In this document: one piece after another, positions 1 through 8,636 of the stretch
Position numbering within the stretch: position 1 is the stretch's first letter
Layout: each line of letters begins with the position of its first letter
Source: Kroppenstedtia eburnea
GTDB taxonomy: Bacteria > Bacillota > Bacilli > Thermoactinomycetales > DSM-45169
Direction: 5' to 3'
NCBI RefSeq assembly: GCF_013282215.1
Contig: NZ_CP048103.1
Location: 1,364,001-1,428,000, forward strand
DNA length: 64,000 bases
Position numbers and translations under genes: made by a program
The notes under the pieces: generated by a model
Told to the model about the DNA's origin: nothing
What the model saw: only the letters and a program-made list of their open reading frames with translations
The model's database searches: none

Positions 1-2
1 GG

Positions 3-326
3 CCGCCAAGCATGACACTCGATTCGATGCGCCGTAAAATCGATGTGCTAGTCGCATGTGGACAAGCGATGACCGATTATCGATACCATGGACCGATTCG
101 TTCGGATCTCCATCTGTTCCGGGTAAACCAAGTGTCCAAGCACGGTCATGAACTGATTGATCCGGCAGAGTGGAAACCCCGTACTGCCGGTCAGGTTCAC
201 GTTTTTGACGTGCCGGGTGATCACATCACGATGGCGGATCCACCGAATGTCAATGTTCTAGCCAAGGCGATGAAGAGTGCTTGGACCCAAGTGACCATCT
301 CACCGGCAACTGGAGGTGGGAGTTGA
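3..326 (+). CDS. C-terminal end of an NRPS-type thioesterase (partial, runs off the left edge)
   Basis: The frame is open to the window edge, so only the last 107 or so residues of a longer protein are visible. They resemble the C-terminal part of an alpha/beta-hydrolase thioesterase that ends an NRPS or is encoded beside one: a lid/strand region, then FDVPGDHITM, whose His fits the last member of the Ser-Asp-His triad, then a closing helix. The Ser and Asp would lie upstream of the window. Such domains release the finished peptide by hydrolysis or cyclisation. The stop codon at 324-326 overlaps the start of the next gene by one base, which indicates translational coupling. Whether it is an integrated TE domain or a stand-alone type II TE cannot be told from this fragment. 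Confidence 0.72.
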   Translation, partial: PPSMTLDSMRRKIDVLVACGQAMTDYRYHGPIRSDLHLFRVNQVSKHGHELIDPAEWKPRTAGQVHVFDVPGDHITMADPPNVNVLAKAMKSAWTQVTISPATGGGS

Positions 327-1219
327 TGCAGGAGGGATGGAAAACAGACAGCACGGCAGTCCGTGGAAGATTTGGAACGGGTACGGCGTTTGGAACCTTC
401 GGTGAACTGTTACAGGGTGTTCACGCCGATAACGACCTTGATTTTTTGGTTACCTTCCCAATCGACCGAGGCTCAAGGGCGATCCTTCGCCCCGACTCAT
501 CAAGCGAATTAACAGTAGTGCCCCCATTTAAACAGAAGTCAGTTCAATTGGCTGCACGATTGTTGGATCACTTTGGACTGCCGTGCAGAGGATCACTGAT
601 GATTGAGAGTGATCTGCCGATTGGAAAGGGGCTTGCCAGCTCTTCGGCGGATCTTTTGGCAACGGCAAGAGCGATCGAGTCTTGTTATGGAATCAACATC
701 CCGATTTCCTTGCTTCAAAGGTTCATGGCGGAGATCGAGCCGACCGACGGCGTGATGTACCCCGGGGTCGTCTCCTTCTTTCATCGAAAAGTGGAGCTGG
801 GTGAAATCTTCGGGCCGATGCCGCGTATGACAGTGGTTGCCGTCGACGAAGGGGGGGAAGTGGACACCATCGACTATAACCGGTTCCGCAAACCTTACAC
901 AGCAGAGGAGAAACTGGAATACACACAGCTGATGAGTCGCCTGAAAATCGCTTTTCAAGAGCAGGATGTCTACACAATCGGTCAAGTAGCCACCCGAAGT
1001 ACCATGATGAATCAATCAAGACAGGAAAAGCGTTCGTTGAAGCATTTGTTGCAGCTCTCCCACGAGCAAGCGGCACTCGGCATTGTGAATGCACACAGTG
1101 GCACCTTTATCGGTCTGCTATTCTGGAAAGAAGATCGTAACTATGAGCGCAAATTGGCAGAAACAATAAAACAAATGAAACAAACGTATGTCAATGTGTA
1201 TGTCTATCACTCTCTCTAA
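326..1219 (+). CDS. GHMP kinase resembling L-threonine kinase (PduX-like), inside NRPS cluster
   Basis: The product has 297 residues. It shows an N-terminal GTFGELLQG (about residues 23-31), the GHMP ATP-binding motif PIGKGLASSSADL (98-110), an EPTDG motif and a C-terminal AHSGT glycine loop, all typical of the PduX branch. PduX phosphorylates L-threonine to O-phospho-L-threonine, normally for the aminopropanol arm of cobamides. No cobalamin genes are nearby. The gene overlaps the thioesterase gene by 1 nt and precedes an NRPS by 36 nt, so a role in supplying or modifying a peptide building block is inferred. The start ATG at 326 follows the strong ribosome site GGAGGTGGGAG at 312-322; an earlier in-frame ATG at 281 lies inside the thioesterase gene and is rejected. 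A homoserine or other amino-acid substrate remains possible. Confidence 0.75.
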   Translation: MQEGWKTDSTAVRGRFGTGTAFGTFGELLQGVHADNDLDFLVTFPIDRGSRAILRPDSSSELTVVPPFKQKSVQLAARLLDHFGLPCRGSLMIESDLPIGKGLASSSADLLATARAIESCYGINIPISLLQRFMAEIEPTDGVMYPGVVSFFHRKVELGEIFGPMPRMTVVAVDEGGEVDTIDYNRFRKPYTAEEKLEYTQLMSRLKIAFQEQDVYTIGQVATRSTMMNQSRQEKRSLKHLLQLSHEQAALGIVNAHSGTFIGLLFWKEDRNYERKLAETIKQMKQTYVNVYVYHSL

Positions 1220-1255
1220 ACTTTTTGGAATTACATTCTTAAAGGGTGGTTATGG

Positions 1256-4200
1256 ATGGCCCAGTTTATAAATCAAGTGACTTCAACCGATCGAGAGATT
1301 CCGTTGATCGCTCTATCAATAGATCGAACGAGACAGAAAGTGACTTCGTTTTCACCCGAGGAGCAATCCATTTCGATCCCATGCTTTGAAGAATTGAACC
1401 AAATCGCCTGTCAAGCCGGAGTGGAACCAAGTACTGTTTTGTTGGCAGCTTATTCGGTGTTCATCCATCGATATTCTTCACAGGATGAACTGATCATCGG
1501 TCTGGTGGATACAGATACTTTTCGGATGATAAGTTTCAATTACCCAGAAGACATTTCATTTTGGCAAGTGCTTGAACAACTGAAATCCTGTCTGCAAAAA
1601 AAGGATTCTGGACAGGAGTGGTTGTGGGGAAAACCGGTGCAACTGTTATTTCACTGTAAAGACCATCAGAACAGGATGAATACAAAAAAATGGGATCGAT
1701 ATGATCTGTTTATGGTGTGCTGTTTTGAGAAGAAAGTGGCGGATGTAAGCTTCCGCTACAATGGTCAACTGTTCGATCATGCGACGATTGATCGTATGTT
1801 GATGAATTTTCAAGTCTTACTGCAAGGGGCCCTTTCCACTCCGGAGATGGCAATCGCACGCCTTCCGCTCTTGGAAGAAGCGGAACGGCAGAAATTGCTG
1901 TTGGAGTGGAACAACGCAGAGGTGGAGTTACCGCAAGAACTCATACATGAAAAGTTTGCTGCCATCGCCTGCCAAATGCCGGATCAAACAGCGGTGGAGG
2001 CGGATGGTGTGACATGGACCTATCGTGAGCTGAACGATCGTTCCGAACGTTTGGCAAACTTCCTGCGCAGGGAAGGGGTCGGACCGGATGTGTTGGTTGG
2101 GATCTGTATGGAGCGTTCGGTGGAAATGCTGATCGGACTGTTCGGCATCTTGAAGGCGGGTGGGGCCTATGTGCCGCTCGATCCTGCCAATCCGCAGGAA
2201 CGGTTGAGTTTTTTACTTGCTGATTCGGGAGTATCTGTGTTGCTGACACAGGAGAAATGGCTGTCTGACCTGCCACGATATGAAGGGCGGGTGATCTGTC
2301 TGGACCGCGACTGGCCCCGGATCGCTTCCTGCGCCGACGCTCCGCCGCCAAGCCGCGTCCACGCTGACAACCTGGCCTATATGATCTATACCTCCGGTTC
2401 AACGGGAACGCCTAAAGGCGTGTTAATCCCCCATCACGGCCTGAGCAACTACCTGGCATGGGCCCTGGACGCCTACGGGGTGGAACAGGGGATCGGATCC
2501 ATCGTATCCACCTCACTGGCCTTTGACGCGACTATCACCAGTTTGTTTCTGCCGTTGTTGACCGGTCGTCGGGTGATCTTGCTTCGTGACGGGGAGGAGG
2601 TTGAGCAACTGAGTCAACAGTTGCGCAAACACCAAAATCTCAGCCTGCTTAAGATCACTCCGGCGCATCTGCCCCTTCTTAACCAGCAACTTTCTCCGGA
2701 GGAACTGGCCGGCCGCGTGCGTACCGTGGTGATCGGCGGGGCGGCACTGCGGGGGGAGGACATCGCTTTCTGGCAACAGGCAGACCCCGAGACGAGGTTC
2801 ATTAACGAATATGGTCCGACGGAGACCGTGGTGGGTTGTAGTGTTTATGAAGCAAAGGAGATGGGGGGAGCTGTACCGATCGGACGGCCCATCGCCAATA
2901 TGAAGCTGTATGTACTGGATGACTGGATGCAACCGGTTCCGATCGGGGTGCCGGGGGAGCTGTATATCGGTGGGGTGGCGTTGGCGCGTGGATATCACAA
3001 CCGCCCGGAACTGACTGCTGAGCGGTTTGTGCCGAATCCATTTTCGGATGAGCCAGGTTCCCGATTGTATAAAACCGGGGACAGGGCCCGCTATCTTTCA
3101 GATGGGAACCTGGAATACCTGGGACGGGTCGATGATCAGGTCAAGTTGCGGGGCTACCGGATTGAGCCCGGTGAAATCCAAGGGGTGTTGCTCCAACACC
3201 CGGCTGTTGCAGAGGCGATTGTGATCCTGCGTGAAGATACACCGGGGGATCAACGCTTGGTCGCCTATGTGACGGTTTCCGAAGGGCATGAATGGAACCT
3301 TCGCGATGTGAAACAGCACCTTGTCGAGTTGCTACCCTCCTACATGGTGCCGTCTGCTTATGTGGCGTTGGATGAAATTCCGTTAACGCTTAATGGGAAG
3401 GTGGACCATCGTGCCTTGCCTGCACCCGATCCGACTTACATGAAGCGAAAAGATGATGACCTCACCCTACCACGTACTCCTGTGGAAGAGAAGCTGGCTG
3501 CTATCTTTGAGGATCTGCTTCATGTGGAATCGGTTGATATTCATGACAGTTTTTTTGAGATCGGCGGGCATTCTTTACTCGCCACCCAATTGATTTCACG
3601 GGTATACGATGAATTTCAGGTGAAACTACCCATCCAGTCGCTGTTTCAATTGAAATCGGTCGAAAAATTATCCCGGCGGATTGAGCAAGCATGGATGGAT
3701 GAGAATGAGGCAGAGGGTTTTTTATTGCGCCGGATCCCGCGGGACGGGAATTTGCGTTTATCATTCGCCCAACATCGGATGTGGTTTCTACATCGTCTGA
3801 ATCCGGAAAGCACTGCCTACCATATCCCGACCGTGATACATCTGGAAGGATCCCTCGATACAGAAGCGTTATTGCACAGTATCCGTGAAATCGTTAACCG
3901 CCAGGAGTCCTTCCGCACCCGATTTTATGAGGTTGAGGGAGAGCCCGTACAAGAAATACGGGAACAGACGGAGTTTGAGGTACCGCTGATTCAATTGAAG
4001 CAAGCGGACCGGGATCAGGTTCGCCTCTTGATGAAGAAACTGGTAGATGAGCCCTTTGATCTGTCCGAAGGTCCATTGTTTCGTGGTGCACTGGTGCAGA
4101 CCGGTGAACATGAGCACTATCTGATCTGGGTGGTGCATCACATCATCTCAGACGGATGGTCAGAGGAGCTGTTCAGGAAGGAACTGGCTATCTGGTATCG

Positions 4201-7200
4201 TGCCTTCCTGACCGGAGAGTCTTCGCCGTTGCCTGAGCTTCCGATTCAATATGCCGACTATGCTCATTGGCAACAAGAATGGATGAAAGGGAGTGTGATA
4301 AGGCAACAGTTGCAGTATTGGACACAACAACTCAGCGGCACCCCGCCTTTATTGCAAATGCCGACCGACAGGCCACGCCCGGCGGTACAGTCGTTCCGTG
4401 GTGCAACTCATCGATTTGCTATTGCCAAGGGGTTGTACGAGCAGATTAAACAGTTGTCCCATGAGGCAGACATGACGCTGTTTATGACACTGTTCGCCTC
4501 ATTTAACACATGGCTCCACCGGTACAGTGGGCAGGAAGATCTCTGGGTCGGATCGGCGATTGCGAACCGCAACCGCACGGAGATTGAAGAATTGATGGGT
4601 TTCTTTGTGAATACGCTGGTACTGCGGACCGACTTTTCCGATAACCCAACCTTTCAAGAATTGTTGAAACAAGTGCGGGATGTCGCTTTGCAGGCGTATG
4701 AAAATCAGGATGTTCCCTTTGAACGATTGGTGGAGGAATTGCAACCGGAGCGGGACCTCAGTTATTCACCGCTATTCCAAGTGATGTTCGTGATGCAAAA
4801 CACCCCGGTTCAAGAGGTGGACGCGCCTGGCTTGAAGATACGCCGGACTGAATTTGATTCCGAAACGGCTAAATTTGACCTCACGATGTTTGTGACAGAA
4901 ATGGAAGAAGAATTGCTGGTGAGTTTGGAATATAACGCGGATCTGTTTGACGCTGCCACCATCGAGCGAATGGCAAGTCATTTTGGTTGTCTGCTCCACA
5001 GCATCGTCGCCAATCCACAACAGCGGGTGGGTGAATTGCCGCTGTTGACCTGGGAGGAGCGCGAATGGATGCTGTCGGAGTGGAACGACACAGAGGTGGA
5101 GTTACCGCAAGAACTCATACATGAAAAGTTTGCTGCCATCGCCCGCCAAATGCCGGATCAAACAGCGGTGGAGGCGGATGGTGTGACATGGACCTATCGT
5201 GAGCTGAACGATCGTTCCGAACGTTTGGCAAACTTCCTGCGCAGGGAAGGGGTCGGACCGGATGTGTTGGTTGGGATCTGTATGGAGCGTTCGGTGGAAA
5301 TGCTGATCGGACTGTTCGGCATCCTGAAGGCGGGTGGGGCCTATGTGCCGCTCGATCCTGCCAATCCACAGGAACGGTTGAGTTTTTTACTTGCTGATTC
5401 GGGAGTATCTGTGTTGCTGACACAGGAGAAATGGTTATCCTACCTCCCGCAGTACGAGGGACGGGTGGTCTGTCTGAACCGCGACTGGCCCCGGATCGAT
5501 TCCTGCGCCGACGCTCCGCCGTCAAGCAGGGTCCACGCTGACAACCTGGCCTATATGATCTATACCTCCGGTTCAACTGGAACGCCTAAGGGTGTGATCA
5601 TCCCGCATCGCGGCTTGACCAACTACCTGGCGTGGGCCCTGGACGCCTACGGGGTGGAACAGGGGATCGGATCCATCGTATCCACCTCACTGGCCTTTGA
5701 CGCGACTATCACCAGTTTGTTTCTGCCGTTGTTGACCGGTCGTCGGGTGATCTTGCTTCGTGACGGGGAGGAGGTTGAGCAACTGAGTCAGCTGTTGCGG
5801 AAACATCGACCCAGCTTGCTCAAGATCACTCCGGCGCACCTGCCCCTGCTCAAGCAACAACTTTCTCCGCAGGAACTGGCCGGCCGCGTGGGGACAGTGG
5901 TGATCGGCGGGGCGGCGCTGCGGGGGGAGGACATCGCTTTCTGGCAACAGGCAGACCCCGAGACGAGGTTCATTAACGAATATGGTCCCACGGAGACCGT
6001 GGTGGGTTGTGGTATTTATGAAGCAAAGGAGATGGGGGAAGGACCTGTACCGATCGGACGACCCATCGCCAATATGAAGCTGTATGTACTGGATGACTGG
6101 ATGCAACCGGTTCCGATCGGGGTGCCGGGGGAGCTGTATATCGGTGGGGTGGCGCTGGCGCGTGGATATCACAACCGCCCGGAACTGACTGCTGAGCGGT
6201 TTGTGCCGAATCCATTTTCGGATGAGACAGGTTCCCGATTGTATAAAACAGGGGACAGGGCCCGCTATCTTTCCGATGGGAACCTGGAATACCTGGGACG
6301 GGTCGACGATCAGGTCAAGTTGCGGGGCTACCGGATTGAGCCCGGTGAAATCCAAGGGGTGTTGCTCCAACACCCGGCTGTTGCAGAGGCGATTGTGATC
6401 CTGCGTGAAGATTCACCGGGGGATCAACGCTTGGTCGCCTATGTGACGGTTTCCGAAGGGCATGAATGGAACCTTCGCGATGTGAAACAGCACCTTGCCG
6501 AGTTGCTACCCTCCTACATGGTGCCATCCGCCATCGTGGTGCTGGATGCACTCCCGTTGACCCTAAACGGCAAAGTGAACCGTCAATTGCTCCCACCTCC
6601 CAGTCATGATCCGAGGGAAGGGGGGGATATGGCTCCTCGTACGCCGACAGAAGAACGGCTGGCAACGATTTTTGCGGATGTGCTTAGTGTGGAACAAGTG
6701 GGTGTACATGACCATTTCTTCGAGAGAGGCGGCCACTCACTGTTGGTGATTCAGGTGCTCTCCCGCATCCGTAGCACTTGGAATATTGAACTGTCGGTAG
6801 GTGCACTGTTCGAAGCCCCTTCCGTCGCCGAGTTGGCTGAACAGGTGGACAGAGCTGTATCGGAATCGACACAGAGGGTGTCGTTGGCATCTGTCGAGCG
6901 TACAGAGACGATGCCTGTATCCTTTGCTCAGCAACGCCTGTGGTTTTTAGAGCAGTTGGAAGGAGAGAGTGCCTTATATAATGTTCCCCTGCCGTTACAC
7001 ATCGAGGGGAATTTGAACGAACAAGCCCTCACATCTGCCATCCGGGAGATTGTCCGTCGCCATGAAGTACTGCGTACGACCTTTACAGAGGTGGAAGGTA
7101 ACGTTGTGCAGGTAATTGCGTCAGCGCCCTCAGAACTGCAAATTCCTGTGATTGATCTGAGTGAAGAGGGAGTGGAGTTCCGGAGCATGCAGGTCCAGAG

Positions 7201-8269
7201 GTTGATAGGTCAATTGGCAGAACAGACGTTTAATCTGACCCAAGGTCCTCTGTTTCGCAGTCATCTGCTCAAGCTGAAGAAAGATGAACATGTGTTGGTG
7301 CTGACCCTGCATCACATCGTTACAGATGGTTGGTCGAACGACGTGCTGATCCAGGAGCTGGGTCAACTGTATAAGGCCTTCGTGAAGGGACAACCGTTGC
7401 CATTGCCGGAGCTTCCAGTTCAATATGCGGATTATGCGACGTGGCAGCGGCAGTGGTTACAGGGGGACAGATTGGATCGACAACTCAAATATTGGACCCA
7501 CCGCCTCGCGGACGCACCATCGCCCCTCGCATTACAGACGGACTACCCACGCCCTCCGGTTCTGTCCTATCGAGGCGCAGTGCGATTCTTCGAACTGCCG
7601 ACAGGAGTAAGCGCCGCACTGAAAAAGCTGTCCAGCCATGCAGGAGTGACCCTGTTCATGACCCTGTTGGCTGCCTACAAGACCTTGTTGTTCCGTGAGT
7701 CCGGAGAAGAGGACCTTGTGATTGGTTTTCCGGTTGCGAATCGTAATCGCAGTGAGATTGAAGGGCTGATTGGTTTTTTCGTCAACACGTTGGTACTGCG
7801 TACCGACCTGTCAGGAAATCCGACCTTTCAAGAGCTGCTGCAACAAGTGAAGGAAGTGGCTTTGGAAGCGTATGCCAACCAGGATGTTCCCTTCGAGAAA
7901 TTGGTTGAGGAATTGCAACCCGAGCGCAATCGCAGTTACTCGCCGTTGTGTCAAGTGGTGTTTGCCTTTCAACAGGAGAGGCCGACAAGTATTTTCTGCC
8001 AAGATGTGACAATGACTTTTTGCGAAGTGGAACTTAAGTCATCGAAATTCGATCTGACGTTTTTCATGGAAGAACGAGGGGAGCAACTGGTTGGCAGCGT
8101 GGAGTATAGTACCGATTTGTTTGCAGAGAAGACGATTGAACGAATGATTGAACAATACAGAGCGATCCTCGAAAGTGTGGTCGAAGATCCACAACAGCGT
8201 TTGCGTGAGATTCAATTACGTTCCGATGCAGGGTTGGTTGAAGAGGAACTTGATGAGTTATTTAAATGA
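1256..8269 (+). CDS. Two-module nonribosomal peptide synthetase, (C-truncated)-A-PCP-C-A-PCP-C
   Basis: The product has 2337 residues. Domain order by eye: a condensation C-lobe without the HHxxxDG half (about 1-215); A1 (228-723; core YTSGSTGTPKG near 377); PCP1 (740-810; IGGHSL); C (831-1262; HHIISDGWS near 961); A2 (1286-1781); PCP2 (1795-1865; ERGGHSL); and a terminal C (1885-2337; HHIVTDGWS near 2019). Aligning by eye to GrsA, both A domains give the pocket D-A-T-K-V-G-E-V-G-(K), closest to published asparagine codes of the DLTKxGEVGK type; this is an inference. No epimerase or thioesterase is present. A terminal C domain implies hand-over to another subunit, possibly the one whose end is at the left edge. 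The ATG at 1256 follows GGGTGG at 1242-1247. Confidence 0.93.
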   Translation: MAQFINQVTSTDREIPLIALSIDRTRQKVTSFSPEEQSISIPCFEELNQIACQAGVEPSTVLLAAYSVFIHRYSSQDELIIGLVDTDTFRMISFNYPEDISFWQVLEQLKSCLQKKDSGQEWLWGKPVQLLFHCKDHQNRMNTKKWDRYDLFMVCCFEKKVADVSFRYNGQLFDHATIDRMLMNFQVLLQGALSTPEMAIARLPLLEEAERQKLLLEWNNAEVELPQELIHEKFAAIACQMPDQTAVEADGVTWTYRELNDRSERLANFLRREGVGPDVLVGICMERSVEMLIGLFGILKAGGAYVPLDPANPQERLSFLLADSGVSVLLTQEKWLSDLPRYEGRVICLDRDWPRIASCADAPPPSRVHADNLAYMIYTSGSTGTPKGVLIPHHGLSNYLAWALDAYGVEQGIGSIVSTSLAFDATITSLFLPLLTGRRVILLRDGEEVEQLSQQLRKHQNLSLLKITPAHLPLLNQQLSPEELAGRVRTVVIGGAALRGEDIAFWQQADPETRFINEYGPTETVVGCSVYEAKEMGGAVPIGRPIANMKLYVLDDWMQPVPIGVPGELYIGGVALARGYHNRPELTAERFVPNPFSDEPGSRLYKTGDRARYLSDGNLEYLGRVDDQVKLRGYRIEPGEIQGVLLQHPAVAEAIVILREDTPGDQRLVAYVTVSEGHEWNLRDVKQHLVELLPSYMVPSAYVALDEIPLTLNGKVDHRALPAPDPTYMKRKDDDLTLPRTPVEEKLAAIFEDLLHVESVDIHDSFFEIGGHSLLATQLISRVYDEFQVKLPIQSLFQLKSVEKLSRRIEQAWMDENEAEGFLLRRIPRDGNLRLSFAQHRMWFLHRLNPESTAYHIPTVIHLEGSLDTEALLHSIREIVNRQESFRTRFYEVEGEPVQEIREQTEFEVPLIQLKQADRDQVRLLMKKLVDEPFDLSEGPLFRGALVQTGEHEHYLIWVVHHIISDGWSEELFRKELAIWYRAFLTGESSPLPELPIQYADYAHWQQEWMKGSVIRQQLQYWTQQLSGTPPLLQMPTDRPRPAVQSFRGATHRFAIAKGLYEQIKQLSHEADMTLFMTLFASFNTWLHRYSGQEDLWVGSAIANRNRTEIEELMGFFVNTLVLRTDFSDNPTFQELLKQVRDVALQAYENQDVPFERLVEELQPERDLSYSPLFQVMFVMQNTPVQEVDAPGLKIRRTEFDSETAKFDLTMFVTEMEEELLVSLEYNADLFDAATIERMASHFGCLLHSIVANPQQRVGELPLLTWEEREWMLSEWNDTEVELPQELIHEKFAAIARQMPDQTAVEADGVTWTYRELNDRSERLANFLRREGVGPDVLVGICMERSVEMLIGLFGILKAGGAYVPLDPANPQERLSFLLADSGVSVLLTQEKWLSYLPQYEGRVVCLNRDWPRIDSCADAPPSSRVHADNLAYMIYTSGSTGTPKGVIIPHRGLTNYLAWALDAYGVEQGIGSIVSTSLAFDATITSLFLPLLTGRRVILLRDGEEVEQLSQLLRKHRPSLLKITPAHLPLLKQQLSPQELAGRVGTVVIGGAALRGEDIAFWQQADPETRFINEYGPTETVVGCGIYEAKEMGEGPVPIGRPIANMKLYVLDDWMQPVPIGVPGELYIGGVALARGYHNRPELTAERFVPNPFSDETGSRLYKTGDRARYLSDGNLEYLGRVDDQVKLRGYRIEPGEIQGVLLQHPAVAEAIVILREDSPGDQRLVAYVTVSEGHEWNLRDVKQHLAELLPSYMVPSAIVVLDALPLTLNGKVNRQLLPPPSHDPREGGDMAPRTPTEERLATIFADVLSVEQVGVHDHFFERGGHSLLVIQVLSRIRSTWNIELSVGALFEAPSVAELAEQVDRAVSESTQRVSLASVERTETMPVSFAQQRLWFLEQLEGESALYNVPLPLHIEGNLNEQALTSAIREIVRRHEVLRTTFTEVEGNVVQVIASAPSELQIPVIDLSEEGVEFRSMQVQRLIGQLAEQTFNLTQGPLFRSHLLKLKKDEHVLVLTLHHIVTDGWSNDVLIQELGQLYKAFVKGQPLPLPELPVQYADYATWQRQWLQGDRLDRQLKYWTHRLADAPSPLALQTDYPRPPVLSYRGAVRFFELPTGVSAALKKLSSHAGVTLFMTLLAAYKTLLFRESGEEDLVIGFPVANRNRSEIEGLIGFFVNTLVLRTDLSGNPTFQELLQQVKEVALEAYANQDVPFEKLVEELQPERNRSYSPLCQVVFAFQQERPTSIFCQDVTMTFCEVELKSSKFDLTFFMEERGEQLVGSVEYSTDLFAEKTIERMIEQYRAILESVVEDPQQRLREIQLRSDAGLVEEELDELFK
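1926..3350 (+). repeat. Copy 1 of a long internal direct repeat (A1 domain of the NRPS)
   Basis: This segment matches 5100-6524 at a constant offset of 3174 bases with long stretches of identical nucleotides, including synonymous positions. Divergence is concentrated in short patches (about 2255-2330, 2405-2440 and 2610-2720). It encodes adenylation domain 1. The pattern suggests recent duplication or gene conversion between the two A domains. Confidence 0.85.
5100..6524 (+). repeat. Copy 2 of the long internal direct repeat (A2 domain of the NRPS)
   Basis: This is the partner of 1926-3350, encoding adenylation domain 2. The specificity-pocket residues read by eye are the same as in copy 1. 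The flanking PCP and C domains are clearly more diverged than the A domains, so the homogenised unit is the A domain, not the whole module. Confidence 0.85.
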
Positions 8270-8366
8270 CGTTTTGGTTGACTACATGGATGGAGTCCTG
8301 CCACAGTTCTCGGGGAGCTTGACAAAGGATCTGAAGAAGTTTGGCATGAAAGCAATCGCTTCCTGA
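8253..8366 (+). CDS. Small 37-residue ORF overlapping the NRPS stop
   Basis: The ATG at 8253 lies 17 nt before the end of the NRPS reading frame, in another frame, with AGAGGA at 8242-8247 as a possible ribosome site. The product begins MSYLNDVLVDYMDG and ends KKFGMKAIAS. I recognise no family. It may be a small coupled protein, or the remaining N-terminus of a decayed next cluster gene, since a stop-rich stretch follows. Confidence 0.3.
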   Translation: MSYLNDVLVDYMDGVLPQFSGSLTKDLKKFGMKAIAS

Positions 8367-8390
8367 TAGAGTACAGAGACACAAGATCGG

Positions 8391-8431
8391 CTCTTTTGGT
8401 AGAATGCGCCTGGTGATTCTATCCAAAAGAG
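8391..8431 (+). other. Long imperfect hairpin after the NRPS
   Basis: Arms CTCTTTTGGTAGAAT (8391-8405) and ATTCTATCCAAAAGAG (8416-8431) pair over 15 positions with one bulge. No T-run follows, so it is not a classic intrinsic terminator. It could act as a 3' stabilising structure or be a leftover of an element. The rest of 8370-8636 shows nothing recognisable. Confidence 0.5.
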
Positions 8432-8636
8432 TCGTTCATGCCTCTACATTTGGTTCTTCGCTCCACGCTTTCAGTATGAACTACACATCAATACATAAAT
8501 ATTCTTATTAATCGCTTTAAGCATGGATACTCCGTTCTACTTGAGGTTGATCATCCCGTCAGATTGTTCCCAATGGGCCCAGAGATAACAGCAAAACAGG
8601 TAATGAAGATGGAGAGGAAGGGTTGGCGATCAAAGG

